Shown here: positions 23,827 through 35,617 of the stretch, piece after piece
How positions within the stretch are numbered: the first letter of the stretch is position 1
How the letters are laid out: the number at the start of each line of letters is the position of its first letter
Assembly (NCBI GenBank): GCA_019828545.1
Contig: JACVRA010000044.1
Coordinates: 372,001 to 436,000, forward strand
Source of the DNA: Paracamarosporium sp. OC-R06-R3
Lineage: Eukaryota; Ascomycota; Dothideomycetes; Pleosporales; Didymosphaeriaceae
Direction: 5' to 3'
Length of the DNA stretch: 64,000 bases
Notes under the pieces: generated by a model
Told to the model about the DNA's origin: nothing
What the model saw: the letters and a program-made list of their open reading frames with translations, nothing else
Database searches by the model: none
Program-made: the position numbers and the translations under genes

Positions 23827-24835
23827 TTATTTCTTGCTGCCCTCCTGCTCCTTCGACAGCCGATCATGCTCCTCGATATCCGTCGCCTCCCACGGGTAGC
23901 AAATCCACTCGTCGCCGACCGTCTGCGCGGCAAGATACCTGCCCTGGACGACGTCCTCGGGGAGCACGCCCTTCTTCGTCTTGTCCTTGTTGTGCAGGAC
24001 GAAGATGCTGAAGCGCGTCTTCTCGCCCTCGCGGCCCAGCTTCTTCTGCGCCTCGATGACGTCCTTCTCGAGCTCCTTGACGGCGTACTCGAGCGTCGTC
24101 CGCGTGTCGTCTACCTCGTCGACGATGAGGATGTTCTTGCCGATGAGGTTGGCCATCTCGAGGGAGGAGAGGTCCAGCCATTGGGTGCGGGTGACTTTTG
24201 TGCCGGGGGCTTCGACGGCGTCTGTGCCGAGGGATTCGTAGAGGGAGAGGCCGATGGCTTGGATGGGGATGTTGGGGGACCCGGGTTTCTTCAGGAAGGA
24301 GCTGTGTGGGATTAGCTGATGGGGTCGGGGGTCAGGGAGGGCTGCGCTGATGTGCGAGGGTGCGAGGGTGCGAGACGTACCGGAGGATGCGCGCGGGCAC
24401 GTAGCCTCCGCCACCGATGGCCACCATGAGCTGCGGCTTGAAGTCATCGAGGATGCGCTGTGCAGAGTTCTGGCACAGCTTGTGCACCTATAGCGAGGGG
24501 TGTTAGTGTATAGTAGAGCGGGCGGGCGATGTGAGACGTTGAGCCGGGTAAATGGGAAGAAGAGAGTAAGAGGAATATAAAGAGAAGCGCCCCAGAGCTG
24601 CATATGATACGTCCTTGGGCCGTACCTATAATGCGCCCGTACGGCATGAAGTCCATCCGCCCACTGGGAACCGCGTGAATTTAAGCGCGTATAGGTACTG
24701 CGCAGTACTCGCGGCTACATGCACCATGCTCGTGGTTGTGCTCGTGCTCGTGCTCATGCGGTTTCAAGTGCACAGGATCGGAGACAAAAAAGCTGCACGT
24801 ACCTGGTTGTAGGTGACGTAGATCTTCTCGACCAT
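23827..24835 (-). CDS. HPT1: Hypoxanthine-guanine phosphoribosyltransferase
   Basis: Purine-salvage enzyme of 204 aa, joining hypoxanthine or guanine to PRPP to make IMP or GMP in the cytosol. Exons are 24803-24835 (MVEKIYVTYNQ), 24381-24487 and 23827-24301. The protein shows MVAIGGGGYVPARILR, then TRTQWLDL and the PRPP-binding loop NILIVDEVDDTRTTL, and ends in the yeast-like YPWEATDIEEHDRL. This matches yeast Hpt1 throughout. The first intron is unusually long for this window (315 nt) and holds a GTGCTC-type hexanucleotide repeat. Splice phases are exact. It lies downstream of, and in the same direction as, the F-box gene. Confidence 0.93.
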
Positions 24836-25112
24836 GTTGCCGGGGTGTTGAGGGGCGGGCGAAGTAGCGTGGAAGGGGTTGTGGAAGCTCTCGAAAAATT
24901 TCTGGACGGGTTTGAGAGTCAACGAAGAAAAGATTCGGAGGCTGCCGTGCCCTGATGCGTGGGGCGGATGCCACCCCGCAGCTGTCTTGGAACGGTTTAG
25001 CGCGGGGTGAATTTTGTGAGATGGTGTGCAGGGATGTGCTCGTGCTCGTGCTCGAACATGGTTCGATACTCTTTAGCTGGATATTGAGTAGAGCTATGGA
25101 AATGGCGTTTAG

Positions 25113-27118
25113 CTAGTGACCCCAAGGTTTTGATTGCACTTTCCAGAGCACAAGCTTCCCTCGATCCTCGTCGTTTTCCCCGGCCGTGATCGTGTGGGCG
25201 ATCGGGGCCTTGGTTGCAAAGGTGAAGACGTATATTCTATCCAAACCCCCGACTACCGCGAATTTGTCATTCAGCAGGAGCCATAGGTCGGTCCCACTGA
25301 CCACGCGCTCCAAGGAGTCTTCGTCGACAAATGGCCGAGCTTCGGGATTATCATGTTCACTACTGTGTGTTAGCAGTGTTACTATACAAGGTGCGCGACG
25401 GCAAAGGAACAAGGCTAAGAAGATGTGGTTGCAAGGCAGGGCTAAGCCTTCTCTAAGGCTCTGCTCTGTTCTTGCAAGCGAAGCCGCCAACTTTCAACAA
25501 TGGGGTTAACACACCTAGTGCCTAAGTGCTCGAAGTAGATTCGGAGCATGTCTCTCCTATCCACAGACTTTACACCAACTTGGTAGAAGGAATCTTTCCA
25601 CCAAGCAGTCCTGATGTTTTCTGAACACGGTACCGGGCGCTCCGGTTCTCTCATCACCTGAAGGTTCTCATCAAAGTGGAAGCTACTCGTATAGCCATTA
25701 TGGTTGTAACGACAAAACACCTTCAGACGGAAGCCACCACGCCGGTCGACAGGATGAAGACTGGTGATAGAAGCTCCTGCGAAATTCTTCGCGTTAGCAG
25801 GAAGTGGAATCATGAACACGTTGGACTGAAGAAGTTGACCGTCAAATGTGATGACATAGTAGTGTATCGACATATCCTGCACATGGTGGCCGCACCATCG
25901 AGCCTCGCATGTCCGTGTCACAAAGAGCGTGAAAGATTTTGAATGCGGGTTCGGAAGAGCTCTCAGATCACAGCATTGCTCGCTGCAGTCGTCAACATAC
26001 AGTTGCAGCTCGTCTTGGACGGGTGCCGCTGATCTGATTGCAAAACATACCTGGGTATACCAAAGTCAAAAGGCGGCTTATCCAGGCGTATTGTCTTACC
26101 CGTCTGCGAGTCTAGATCCCAGAGGTAGAACTCAATGTGCTGATTTGCAATACCACCACAAAGAATGGTGCGTTCTCGGCACGCCTTGAACCTGTTCAGC
26201 GACGGGGGTAGTCGAAGCTTCGCCTTGCGTGTCGCAGAGAAGTCAAATACATGACACGTTAAGTTTTGGGTCCAGCACGCGACCAGCTGGGTCGAGGCAG
26301 CGACCGAGGAGATGATTTCCCGACCTTCAGTACCAACACTCCATCCCTCGCCAGTGCGAAGGTTCGTCACCCGCACCTGGCGGTAGGGGTGAGGGACGTC
26401 GATCAGAAAGTCTTCGACCAAAACAATGCGATGGGGGCCGGGGGCTGCTTCGGCACGCGGTTTTGTTGCGGCAGATTCAATGTACTTTCCTGTTCGAAAT
26501 CTGTGGATACTCTCGGCCTCACGTAGGCAGTCACGATAGCTTGCATCTTCAAAGGTGGCTGTATCGTCGTTCCAATGCCTCAGTTTGGGTTTCAACAGCT
26601 CGGTGCTTCGCAATATGTGGCACCAGCGCCGGGACACCTGAGGTTGGCAACGTTAGCTTGGATGGTAAAGACCAAGACGCTCGACGACTTTTGTCATGGC
26701 TGTGTTTTTAGTCGTGGAACTAGTCAATGCCATGGGACGGAGGATCTCCGTAGTCGCATATGGTTGGAGCAGGACATGTAACTCTATCCTGACCGGGTGA
26801 TGTCAGGAAACATATGCAGGTACCAGATGCAGCCCTGCGCTAGTCGATTGGCAGGTGGTGCAGCATGCATGGCACAGGTAGACGTACAATTTGGAGGCGG
26901 ACGAGGGTGGATATGTCGAGGTAGGAGAAGATGTGGAAGACGAGCTCGGGCGGTAGACTGCCGACTATGTCAAACTGGAAGGTCCTTGCGTTGGTCAGTG
27001 CCTGGACGTGGCGCCACTCGTAGGGCGAGAGCTCTTGGGCAAGGGCGGCGATGGCTTCGCGGCGGGCAGCAGACGTCTGCAGAGCCCTGAAGGCGTGGAC
27101 GAAGGGCGAGGCGGCCAT
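25113..27118 (-). CDS. F-box protein with C-terminal WD/propeller-like region
   Basis: Protein of 510 aa from four exons: 26888-27118, 26051-26637, 25515-25982 and 25113-25359. Introns are 250, 68 and 155 nt. Residues about 52-95 form an F-box: SLPPELVFHIFSYLDIS, followed across the first splice by LVRLQIVSRRWCHIL. F-box proteins are substrate adaptors of SCF ubiquitin ligases and bind Skp1. The remaining 400 residues have spaced segments such as QLVACWTQNLTCHVFDFSA, FYLWDLDSQTGK and DRIYVFTFATKAP, which look like irregular beta-propeller blades. I recognise no named family. Phases close exactly, supporting all joins. The C-terminal substrate is unknown. Confidence 0.8.
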
Positions 27119-28232
27119 GGTGGAGAGGCGGACGGGTGCCAGCGCTCAGATGGGCGCGGCGGCTAAGGGCCGTGCGTGAACGATCTGAGTAGGGGGTTAT
27201 GTCAGCAACCCGCGTCCCGGGAATCCTCGCTGGCAGGCGTTCGAGAAGCGCCGGGGCAGGTGGCCGCGAAGAGCACCTGGGGCCGAGACGGGGCACGCGC
27301 GTCCGCCCTGCGCATGCGGCGAAGACACCGAGACTGGCAGCGCTGCGGCGGCACGAGCGGCGGCGGTCCTCTGAGCCTGGCCGCGGTTTCAGTGTCGGCA
27401 GTGAGGGCACAAGGCCCATGGTGGGGACTCGGCCCGCAACGGCAATCACGCCGTCCCAGGCGCAAGGCGTGCGTGGACAGCGACGGCGGCACCCAACAGC
27501 CGGTGCAGGGCGTGGAGATGCAAAGGCTAGAGGCATGGCTCTGCGGCCGTCAGCAGCTTCCGACAGCCTCCACTCCACTCCACTCCAGCTCCAGCTCCAA
27601 CTCTGCTGCAGCTCGTGCTCGCGCGCAGGTGCCTCTGGCCGCTCCGGTCCCCTGCGCTCCATCTTCCCCGGCCCATACCGCGCGCTGCATCATTGCGCAA
27701 GCTCTTTGCGACACGCCCACTGCCGCGGTCCCTCTTCTCGACTGCGACCCTGCATCGCCAGACTCCGACGCTGCCTGCAACCGACACCTGCTGCACCATC
27801 GCCCTCGCCCGCCTCCTGGGCCTTGCTGGGTCTTCCTGGTCGCTGGCCCTCTCCGCCCGCACGCACAAGGGGCCTCTGCGTCGACTCCAAACGCCCGCGC
27901 GTCGTTCCCCTAAAACTTCCATCGCCCTCCCACCTCACGGCCCGCCAGCCAGACCCTTCCGCGCCCGCCCTCCTCGCTGCCTCGCTGCCGTCCCATGCCC
28001 TGCCGCCCTCGTCGTCCTCCGCCTGCGCCTGCGCCCTAGAGTCTGCCCGCTCTGCCACAGTGAACGCCCATCTTCTTTGCATCCTGCGCACTCCTCTGCC
28101 TGATCTGTGCGCCTCCATATACTCAAATTGCTGCGCCAGTGCCCTCCGCGCTCCAATCCTCCGCGCCCTGCCTCTCCTTAGCTGCTCGACGTTTCCACCA
28201 CCACCTGAACTTGGGCCCGCCCAAGCGCAGCC
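27119..28232. promoter_or_regulatory. Divergent F-box / Sfl1-type promoter and long leader
   Basis: About 1.1 kb of C/T-rich DNA on the plus strand (clearest at 27540-28220), with repeated CTCCA and CTCCAGCTCC units. Such pyrimidine-rich leaders are common before fungal regulatory genes. Long open frames on both strands here come from high GC and low complexity, not from genes. Confidence 0.45.
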
Positions 28233-30251
28233 ATGGCTTCTGTCGCAGAGGCCCGCCGAAGCCCCTTCTCCGCCGAGCCGCACCACCAAACACTGCACAA
28301 GTCCATACCGATCCTGCCCTCGTCGACGGGCTCGTCGCACCTCACGCCGCCCCGAGACCCAATGGACATCACCCCCTCCCCCCTCCCCACCATGGGCCCG
28401 CCCATGCTGAACGGCCCCGTCGCCGACCGCAGCGACACAAACGGAGATTCAGAGGGCAAGGCGGCCGGCACCAATGGCAACCCTGCGCCCGTGGGAGCCG
28501 CTGCAGCTGCCCAGCAACCCAAGGTGGTGCAGACCGCCTTCATCCACAAGCTATACAAGTGAGCCTCCAGAGGCATTGCTCGCCCGTCCGCGTCCCAATA
28601 CTAATGCGACTGCAGCATGCTCGAGGACCAGAGCATCCAGCACCTTATTTCGTGGTCGAGCACCAACGAGAGTTTTGTCATGTCTCCTTCAAGCGACTTC
28701 TCCAAAGTTCTGTCGTACGTGCATCGGGAGCTTTGACCGCTTTTTAATATACCTAACCGGGCCCGTAGATCGTACTTTAAGCACACTAACATTTCCTCAT
28801 TCGTCCGCCAATTGAACATGTACGGCTTTCATAAAGGCAAGTATCAGCCAATATTGGTACCATGGAACGTGGCTAACAAGCGCCATCCAGTGAGCGATGT
28901 CTTCCACACTGGCTCGCCCGACTCGCCGCTGTGGGAGTTCAAGCACGGTAACGGTAACTTCAAGCGCGGCGATCTCGTGGGTCTGCGCGAGATCAAGCGC
29001 CGCGCTTCGAGGCACGCGCTCATCCACCGCGATTCCTTTTCTACGCCCAAGGTCCCGCCTGGTCCACCGGCCGGTCCGCCTGCCGAAGCCATGCCTGATC
29101 CAGTTGAGTCGCGGCTTGCCGCTTTGGAGCATGGCTTGTACGACATGCATGCCCGCATGCAGCGCGCAGAGGACAGCTGCGCCTATCTCAGCCAGAAGAA
29201 CACCATTCTCATGGACAACGTGATCAAGTGCCAACAGGTTGGTCTATTGCTTCAATTTGGTTCGCATCAGCTGACGTGCTGGATAGTGGAATCACGATCT
29301 AACAAATTATATCATGGCTCTAATACCAGACCCGGAAAATCAAGTGTACAAGGACGGTACGATTTTTGCCTATACTCTATTTCGACGTCGACTGACCCTC
29401 TACTAGCTTATTCGATGCAGCGAGAGATTTCCCGCCAGTCCGAAATGCTGCGCGTGTTGGAGGTCCCAGAAGAGCCCCTCTCCGCTCGACAGCCGTTCTT
29501 CATGCAGCTAGACAACAACCAACCCCCTCTTTCCCCACGACAGATGCCACAGGACAACGGGTCCGACTCGCGACGTGGATCCTTGGCAGGTCTACCTCCC
29601 CGCCAAGCTCCGCCATTTAAACCTCCGGTCCCGGCACATCTCGCGATTTCTCCGCGCCGTTACGGCTCAATTGGCACGGGTAATTACTCTCCATCTTCAG
29701 CCAGGACCCCAGTGACCCACCAGCCACCCCCACCGCCTCCGCCTGCCATCCAGCATCCCGGTGGAACGCTGGGGAGCAATCTAACGACCAGCTCATCCCC
29801 GCCTTACAATCTCTATAGGCGGCATACCTCGGCAGATATCCGCACGCAGGGTTGGCAACCGCAACCGCCTTCACAATCACCATACGCCTCCGGTCAGAAC
29901 TCGACCCAATGGCCTTCGTCGCCTCACCGGCCTCCTATCGGAGGCGAGGACCAACAGCTCCGTAACGCTTTAGAATCCTACCAGCTACCCCGCGGACCAC
30001 GCCAGCAGTCCTCTCGCCAGGGGACTCCCCCGCTGACAAGTGACACGACGCCGTCGACGCTAAGCGCAGACAGCAACTGGTCTCTCCCCGGTGCCCGGTA
30101 TCCCTTTAAGGGTCTCGACACGCCCGGACCACCCACACGCCGGTCGAGCATGGCCTCCAACGTCCACTCCCTCCTCAACCCTGCAGATACCCAGGAGCGA
30201 GCCGACGAAGACGATCCCGACGAGGCACGCAAGCGGAAGCGCATGCAATGA
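28233..30251 (+). CDS. SFL1: HSF-type transcription factor, Sfl1-like
   Basis: Heat-shock-factor-type DNA-binding regulator of 584 aa, nuclear. Six exons are 28233-28558, 28616-28714, 28769-28836, 28891-29237, 29287-29356 and 29407-30251. The HSF domain spans about residues 100-205: FIHKLYNMLEDQSIQHLISW, SFVMSPSSDFSKVLSSYFKH, SFVRQLNMYGFHKVSD and WEFKHGNGNFKRGD. A coiled-coil follows, starting at ESRLAALEHGLYDMHARMQR. The rest is proline/serine-rich and disordered, ending with a basic KRKR patch. The intron after GFHK is GC-AG (GCAAGT...CCAG, 28837-28890). Without introns 4 and 5 (29238-29286, 29357-29406) the frame stays open, but splicing gives the family-like WNHDLTNYIMALIPDPEN. Symbol by similarity; Sfl1-type rather than Hsf1 is a judgement. 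Confidence 0.86.
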
Positions 30252-31257
30252 TGACACGGCACACCGTTGTAGCATATCATATCAATATCTACCATACCAT
30301 ACCATATACCATGTAACAGTACCTCGCACATACCAGGATGGCTCGTCCTCAGCCCCTAACTAACGACATCCCACTACGCTACCTTTCCGCCTATGTATAT
30401 GCACCGGTCTCGTCGACCTATCTACCTACCTACCTATCTGTAGCCGTTTGTCTACACTACTTTTCCACGCCATCTCACTATCAGATGTCACATGTCGATC
30501 GACCGACCGACGGATCGTCGTACACTTTTTTTCTTTCCTTCTCTTTCGTTTCTATCTGGTGTTTCGTTGCGGTTAAAAGCTGAGTCATGGCTTGTGTCGT
30601 CTCGTCTCGTCTCGTCTCGTCTTGTGCGAGCGGAGGTCTAGGGTCTAGGCGTGCATATTGCATACCTACCTACCTTCCCACCTGCCTCCCTACCTGCCGA
30701 GCGGGACGCAGAGCAGCGCAGACCCGTTCCCGGCGGCGTTTTGATTACTTTATTTAATGAATGGATGGATGGATGGGTGGTGGGTTCTTACTTAAGCATG
30801 CCTGCTGAATCATGTGTCGTGCGTGGTGTCGTGCGTGGCGTGGCGTGTCATACCCTATTTCCTTTATCTTGGATGCGCTGTTGGATTGCATAGTAGGGAT
30901 GGGATGGGATGGGATGGGTAGTTATCTATCCATCCATCTGTTTGGCCGGCAATTTACTGGTCTGGATATCCGGATGCATACATGTATGCCAATCTATGTC
31001 TGTCTGAAGAAAGAATGAGAAGTTAGGCTTTGGACTTGTGTGTTCATGCTGTTTCTACCTATCTGGTATGCGCGACTCATGGAGACCGAAGATTAAGACA
31101 TACTATTCTGCCTATCTACTTGTTTTGCCTTCTTCCTTTATTTCTATACCTTTACTTTGCTCCTCGTTATTCTACTCGCGCTCTTACCTCTCCATTTATC
31201 CATCGATCTATCTATCTATCTATCTATCTACCCCTTCCTCCTCGTCTCCCTTGCTCG

Positions 31258-31288
<31 letters not shown>

Positions 31289-33020
31289 ACATGATACCAT
31301 GCACGCACCGCACTACACTTCACTACCCACTTATCTCCTTCCCCCACGCTTCACGCACAGGAACTAAACAAGAATCGTATGCGGAGTACTTGGCTTTTAC
31401 ACGTAGGTAGAGGCGTAGGCGTGCTTATGCTGCGATGAAGTATAGTGTGCTTCTTGAGATAGTAAGGGCGTAGATATGGACAAGGATGTGGATTGAATAG
31501 GCATGGTGTGGTATGCATCTAAGCCCAGGTTTAAATCTAGAAAAGGGGAAGGGAAGGGGAAGGGAAAACGTCCATATCTAGATCTAGCTCTAGCTCTACC
31601 TCTAGCTCCAGCGTACAACAACACACACTCTCCCTCTCCCGCTTCCCTCCCTCTCTCTCACACACACATCATCCTAGAAATAGAAAAAAAGGTGTAAACA
31701 GCATTTCGTATCCATCCATCCATCCATCCATCCATCCATCCATCCTCCCTCTTTTCTCCTCGACCGTGTCCCTCCTCATCGCCGTCCCTCACATCAGACT
31801 CGAACTCGGTATCGTGCACGCAGACCGCATACATCTACTACATCACCACAGTATACACACACATACATATAAATCTCCGTGTGTGTATGTGTGTGTGTGT
31901 GCATGTATATACACGTACATTGAATCTACCACCACCACTACTGCCGCACATAGCGCATAGCTCGCTACATGCCGTGTGTAATAGAATAGGAAAAGGTGAT
32001 GTTTGGCGTAGACTGTGGTGCGATAGATAGGAGGTGGAGTGTGCTGGGGGAGATGGGGTGTGCTGGAGGGGATGTGTAGATGTGCGATGGGAGTATGTGT
32101 GTGGTGTGTGGAGCAGAGGTGGGGATGGGGATGGAGTGTTGGTCGAATATGGTGGTGGTTCCGGTTGTGGGCGTAGAGTGTATGTGGAGGTGGAGGTGGA
32201 GATGGTGTGGAGAGGAGAGGAAGAGACTGGGCTGAGCTGGGCTGCGTTGTACGCTTAAGGAACCCAGGACTCGATGGACTCAAACCAGGACACTCCGCCA
32301 AACCCCTACATCACAGCAAGCAAAAACCACGCATAGCGGCGACCTATTATCTCATTACGCGCCGCTAATCATCCGTCGCCAGTCTCCCTCCAAGCGGTCC
32401 CAGCTGCAAGCAAGCAAGCAAGCAGCAGGCAAGCAATCTCTCCGCTCCCCGTTCGCAACCCTCAAGGCCCTACTAGTCAAAGCGGAACCAAGCTCCCCCT
32501 ACCAACCAACCAACCTACAACCACCGCAGAACCATACACCAGAAACAAAGACCGCCCTGCTACCCGCAAGCCATCATATCATATAACTACAACAACACCC
32601 GACCGAGCAACAAACAAAAGAAACGCAGTTTCTGCTGGTCGTCGGACCGTACTCTCTCGCTCGCGAGAGGGGTGTAAATAGCTGGCGATAAAGACGCCGC
32701 GGGGAGGGCAAACGGGGGTGAGCAAAAACGCCACGGAAAAGGAAGAGGTGAGCTGAGCGACTAAATTGAGGAGATTCCAGCCGTGCCGTGAGTGGTTCAA
32801 TCTTGGGCGGCTATGTCAACGCCAGTAAAGGGGGGAGTCAATCCTGTCCGATCCGATGGTTTTTTTTTTGGGTTTGTGTTCTGTGGATTGAGTGCGCGAG
32901 AGCGACGCGTGCTAGAGAGCAGGGCGTCGCTCGGTTGGCAATTTGTGTGCGCGCGTGAGTAGTGATGTGTGTGCCGTGGTGTGTGCGTGCTCCATGGCGA
33001 GCCCGTGGCCAGCGTAACCT
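30252..33020. repeat. Microsatellite-rich convergent desert
   Basis: About 2.8 kb between the Sfl1-type stop and the BTB stop, with no credible gene. It holds many simple repeats: (CTCGT)n at about 30596-30623, (GGAT)n 30757-30780, (GGGAT)n 30897-30918, (CTAT)n 31206-31231, (CT)n 31263-31288, (ATCC)n 31709-31745, (GT)n near 31879-31901 and (AAGC)n near 32407-32424. Between 32030 and 32230 the plus strand is a long G/T-rich, nearly pyrimidine-poor stretch. The many open frames are low-complexity artefacts. Confidence 0.8.
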
Positions 33021-33939
33021 TCAGATGGTCTTCGGAGTGCGAGCGTTGCTGTGGGACGTCACGTTAGCGGTGTGTTCGGGCATCACTTGGGGAGGTAGGA
33101 AATAAAGGAGAGGCGCACCTCGCATCTACGATATCATCGACATGGTTACACATTGCGACGAACAGGTCAAAGAACAGTTTCCCCCCAAGCTCCATTTCCA
33201 TCTGCATGGTTCCACTACGCTTAAATGTTTTCCGGCTACGGATGATGAGTGCGAGGTAATGAGCGCGCAGCTTCGAATCACTGTCCGGCGTGTTCTCGTA
33301 GGCATACCGAGCGCTGCGCAGGATGGTGCCGACCTCGATCCCGCTCTGCAGGCCCTGCTTGCGCAGGGAGAGCTTCTTGAGCTCTTCGAGGCCGTACCGG
33401 TCCGCAGCGCAGTACACGGCTGTGTCGCGGAGGATGATGTCGCCGACGCCGGCGTGGAAGAAGGTTGGCTCAACGGCGGCCACGCGGTCGCCTTTGTTTG
33501 GGTCCGGGCTTGACACTGCACCCTCCAGCATCCAGGTCTGACGGCGCTTGTCGTGGACAAGACGCGGGTAGTAGTCTCCCTTGTAGAGATACTCGAGGAT
33601 GCAGGAAAAGATTTCGGGCTCCTCCGTGGGCAGGTCGATGCGGCGGTTTGTGCTCTCGAAGAACTGGCCCCGCAACGCGTCGGCGAAGTACGGGGAGTGG
33701 CAGAGGACGTCTTCGTGTGCAGCAAACAGGCGCTGGTCCGGACCGACGACTAGGGTGACGATGGCGGAGGTGAGGCTGGGCGACACCTGTTCCATCATCG
33801 GGCTATCCATGCGGACGGACTCCATCTTGTCGACGATGCGCTGTTTCTGCCTGGAGTCGTCGCGAAACGACCTCTTCGGCTGTTTGGTTATCTTGCCCGA
33901 ACGGTCCTTTGAACTAGCAAAAGAGCGTTTTCCGAACAT
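33021..33939 (-). CDS. BTB/POZ domain protein
   Basis: Protein of 282 aa with a BTB/POZ fold at about residues 55-150: SAIVTLVVGPDQRLFAAHED, LCHSPYFADALRGQFFES and IFSCILEYLYKGDYYP. A middle part with VYCAADRYGLEELKKLSLRK is the usual BACK-like continuation. These domains mediate dimerisation or Cul3 adaptor function. Two exons are used: 33119-33939 and a 28-nt terminal exon 33021-33048. The 70-nt intron has donor GTGCGC, branch CGCTAACG and acceptor CCCACAG; splicing ends the protein DIVDASNARTPKTI. Unspliced, the frame stops only about ten residues further (33064), so splicing is inferred from the consensus sites. The N-terminal 45 residues are basic. Confidence 0.82.
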
Positions 33940-35617
33940 GTTGGGCGAAGAGGAGAATCGGTTCAGTGAGCGACGGAGCGAGCGACGAAAGGACTGGTAA
34001 AGAGTGGACAGGTTAGTGTGACGCAGCTTTGTGAGTGAGAGCTCCGGAAGCCCTTCAGATTTAACGCGACTTTGCGGGAGAAAGTGCTGAGAAATCCGAA
34101 GCGACTCTGTGTGTTGTCTTCACGCGCGGTGACGATAAGCACACGTTGGTTGTCGGGCTCTATGGGTCTTGTCGAGAGGCGTGCCGACCAGGCGGTGGGG
34201 GAAGGCCAGCCTTGTATATATACGGCGCCAAGTCACGCTCCCTGCAGCCTGATGATAAGCGGGCGGGCAGTGCCTGCATGTTGCGTGCTGCGATTCGCCA
34301 ATGCCTCTACAAGTGCCTTGTAAGTGGACGCCAGCGAGACACAGGACGACGGCCTGCACCTCTTAATTCGACCGCGTAGACGGGTGGAAGTGCTTGGAAC
34401 GTTGACGCTTGCTAAGGCGCGGCATCCCTGCACAGGTCCGTAGGCGACAACGCAGCGCGAGGGGTGACGTCGTCGGGCCTTTTCTCGTGGACACGCAGGC
34501 GAGCAATGTCGTCGGCAGGGGCTGGGCTCGGGAGTCGGTGATGCTGCTCAGACAGACATCGTACCAGAGGCGTCCACGCGTCTTGCTGCGCGCCGTGTGA
34601 CCAGGCAGCGGATGGGCGACCAAAGCGGACGGGCGGCCTCTACCGGTGTCCAGCTTCGTGACTCAGAAACAGAGCGCCGGAGTAGGTAGTCCAAATCCGA
34701 AACGCATCATGGAAGTGCGGGCGGCTCAGTTCCGTGGGACGGAAGTTTGGAGTGATACCAATGTTTCTCGACAGCGTCGTGGTCCTGTATCGGAGAGACG
34801 GTCCTCTGCGCTGTTGTCCGGTGTACTGCCACGTCGTAGAGTGGCCTCGTTTACACCGCTATGCTTGATAAATTTGAGGAGTCTGGAACATGTAAGTCTG
34901 GCTGTGGAAATGTTTTGCTAAGCAGCTTGAGGTGTAATAGTAAAGGCTCTGCTCGAGACACTTGAGCGGAAGGAGCTCTGGGGATAGAGAAGTCACGTGT
35001 TGCCGCGGATGCCCGTGCGAGCATCGTGCTTCAAAGCTGAAAAAGAGAGGGCGAGTTTGCGATGTATCGTGTATGCTTGATGGTTCAAATAGCTTGAAGG
35101 TGTTGTCTTTGACGAAGAATAGCACCAGGGTGAGCTCTAAGCTCTGTAGTCCGCAAATACCTGATTGGCTGGCCTCACTTCAACGTCGACATTTGCTGTC
35201 TGTGACGTCTCACATATGATGCCTGGGGGGAGATCATTCGCTCCGATAAACGCAATCTATCGACGCTGCCTGGAAGGGTGCCAGGCTCCATTGGACCAGG
35301 GCAGTCGTGGTGAGACAAAAGCAGGCGACAGCGCTGAGTCTGGCCGTTTACGGCAGCGTTGACTCCGTCATCTGCCCCCCACCAACCCACCTCACGGTCG
35401 CGCCCGCAGCAACTTCACCACACCCACCGCTCGCATTGCGGCACCACATTGATATCTACGAACGTATCTGCCTCTCTTCCCACCTTCACTGGTAAAAGAT
35501 CAAAACCAGTGCCCGGTAACTGCGCCTCAACTTTTTTTGAAGCGCGCCCGACTCAGTCCACTTCCGCAAACGCACCCAAACCCGAAATACGCAACCACCT
35601 CGTTCCCAACCGCCACC
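33940..35617. promoter_or_regulatory. Divergent BTB / ubiquitin E2 promoter region
   Basis: About 1.7 kb between two divergent starts. A TATATATA lies at 34214-34221, roughly 275 bp upstream of the BTB start. I see no supported gene; open frames on both strands are short and motif-free. Confidence 0.45.

Noticed and set aside
27199..28410. A 403-codon plus-strand frame, with long antisense frames
   Set aside because: It runs across the start of the Sfl1-type gene in another frame, is low-complexity and C/T-driven, and shows no protein family signal.
31030..31410. Serine/tyrosine-rich frames over simple repeats
   Set aside because: They are translations of (CT)n and (CTAT)n microsatellites, with no gene support.
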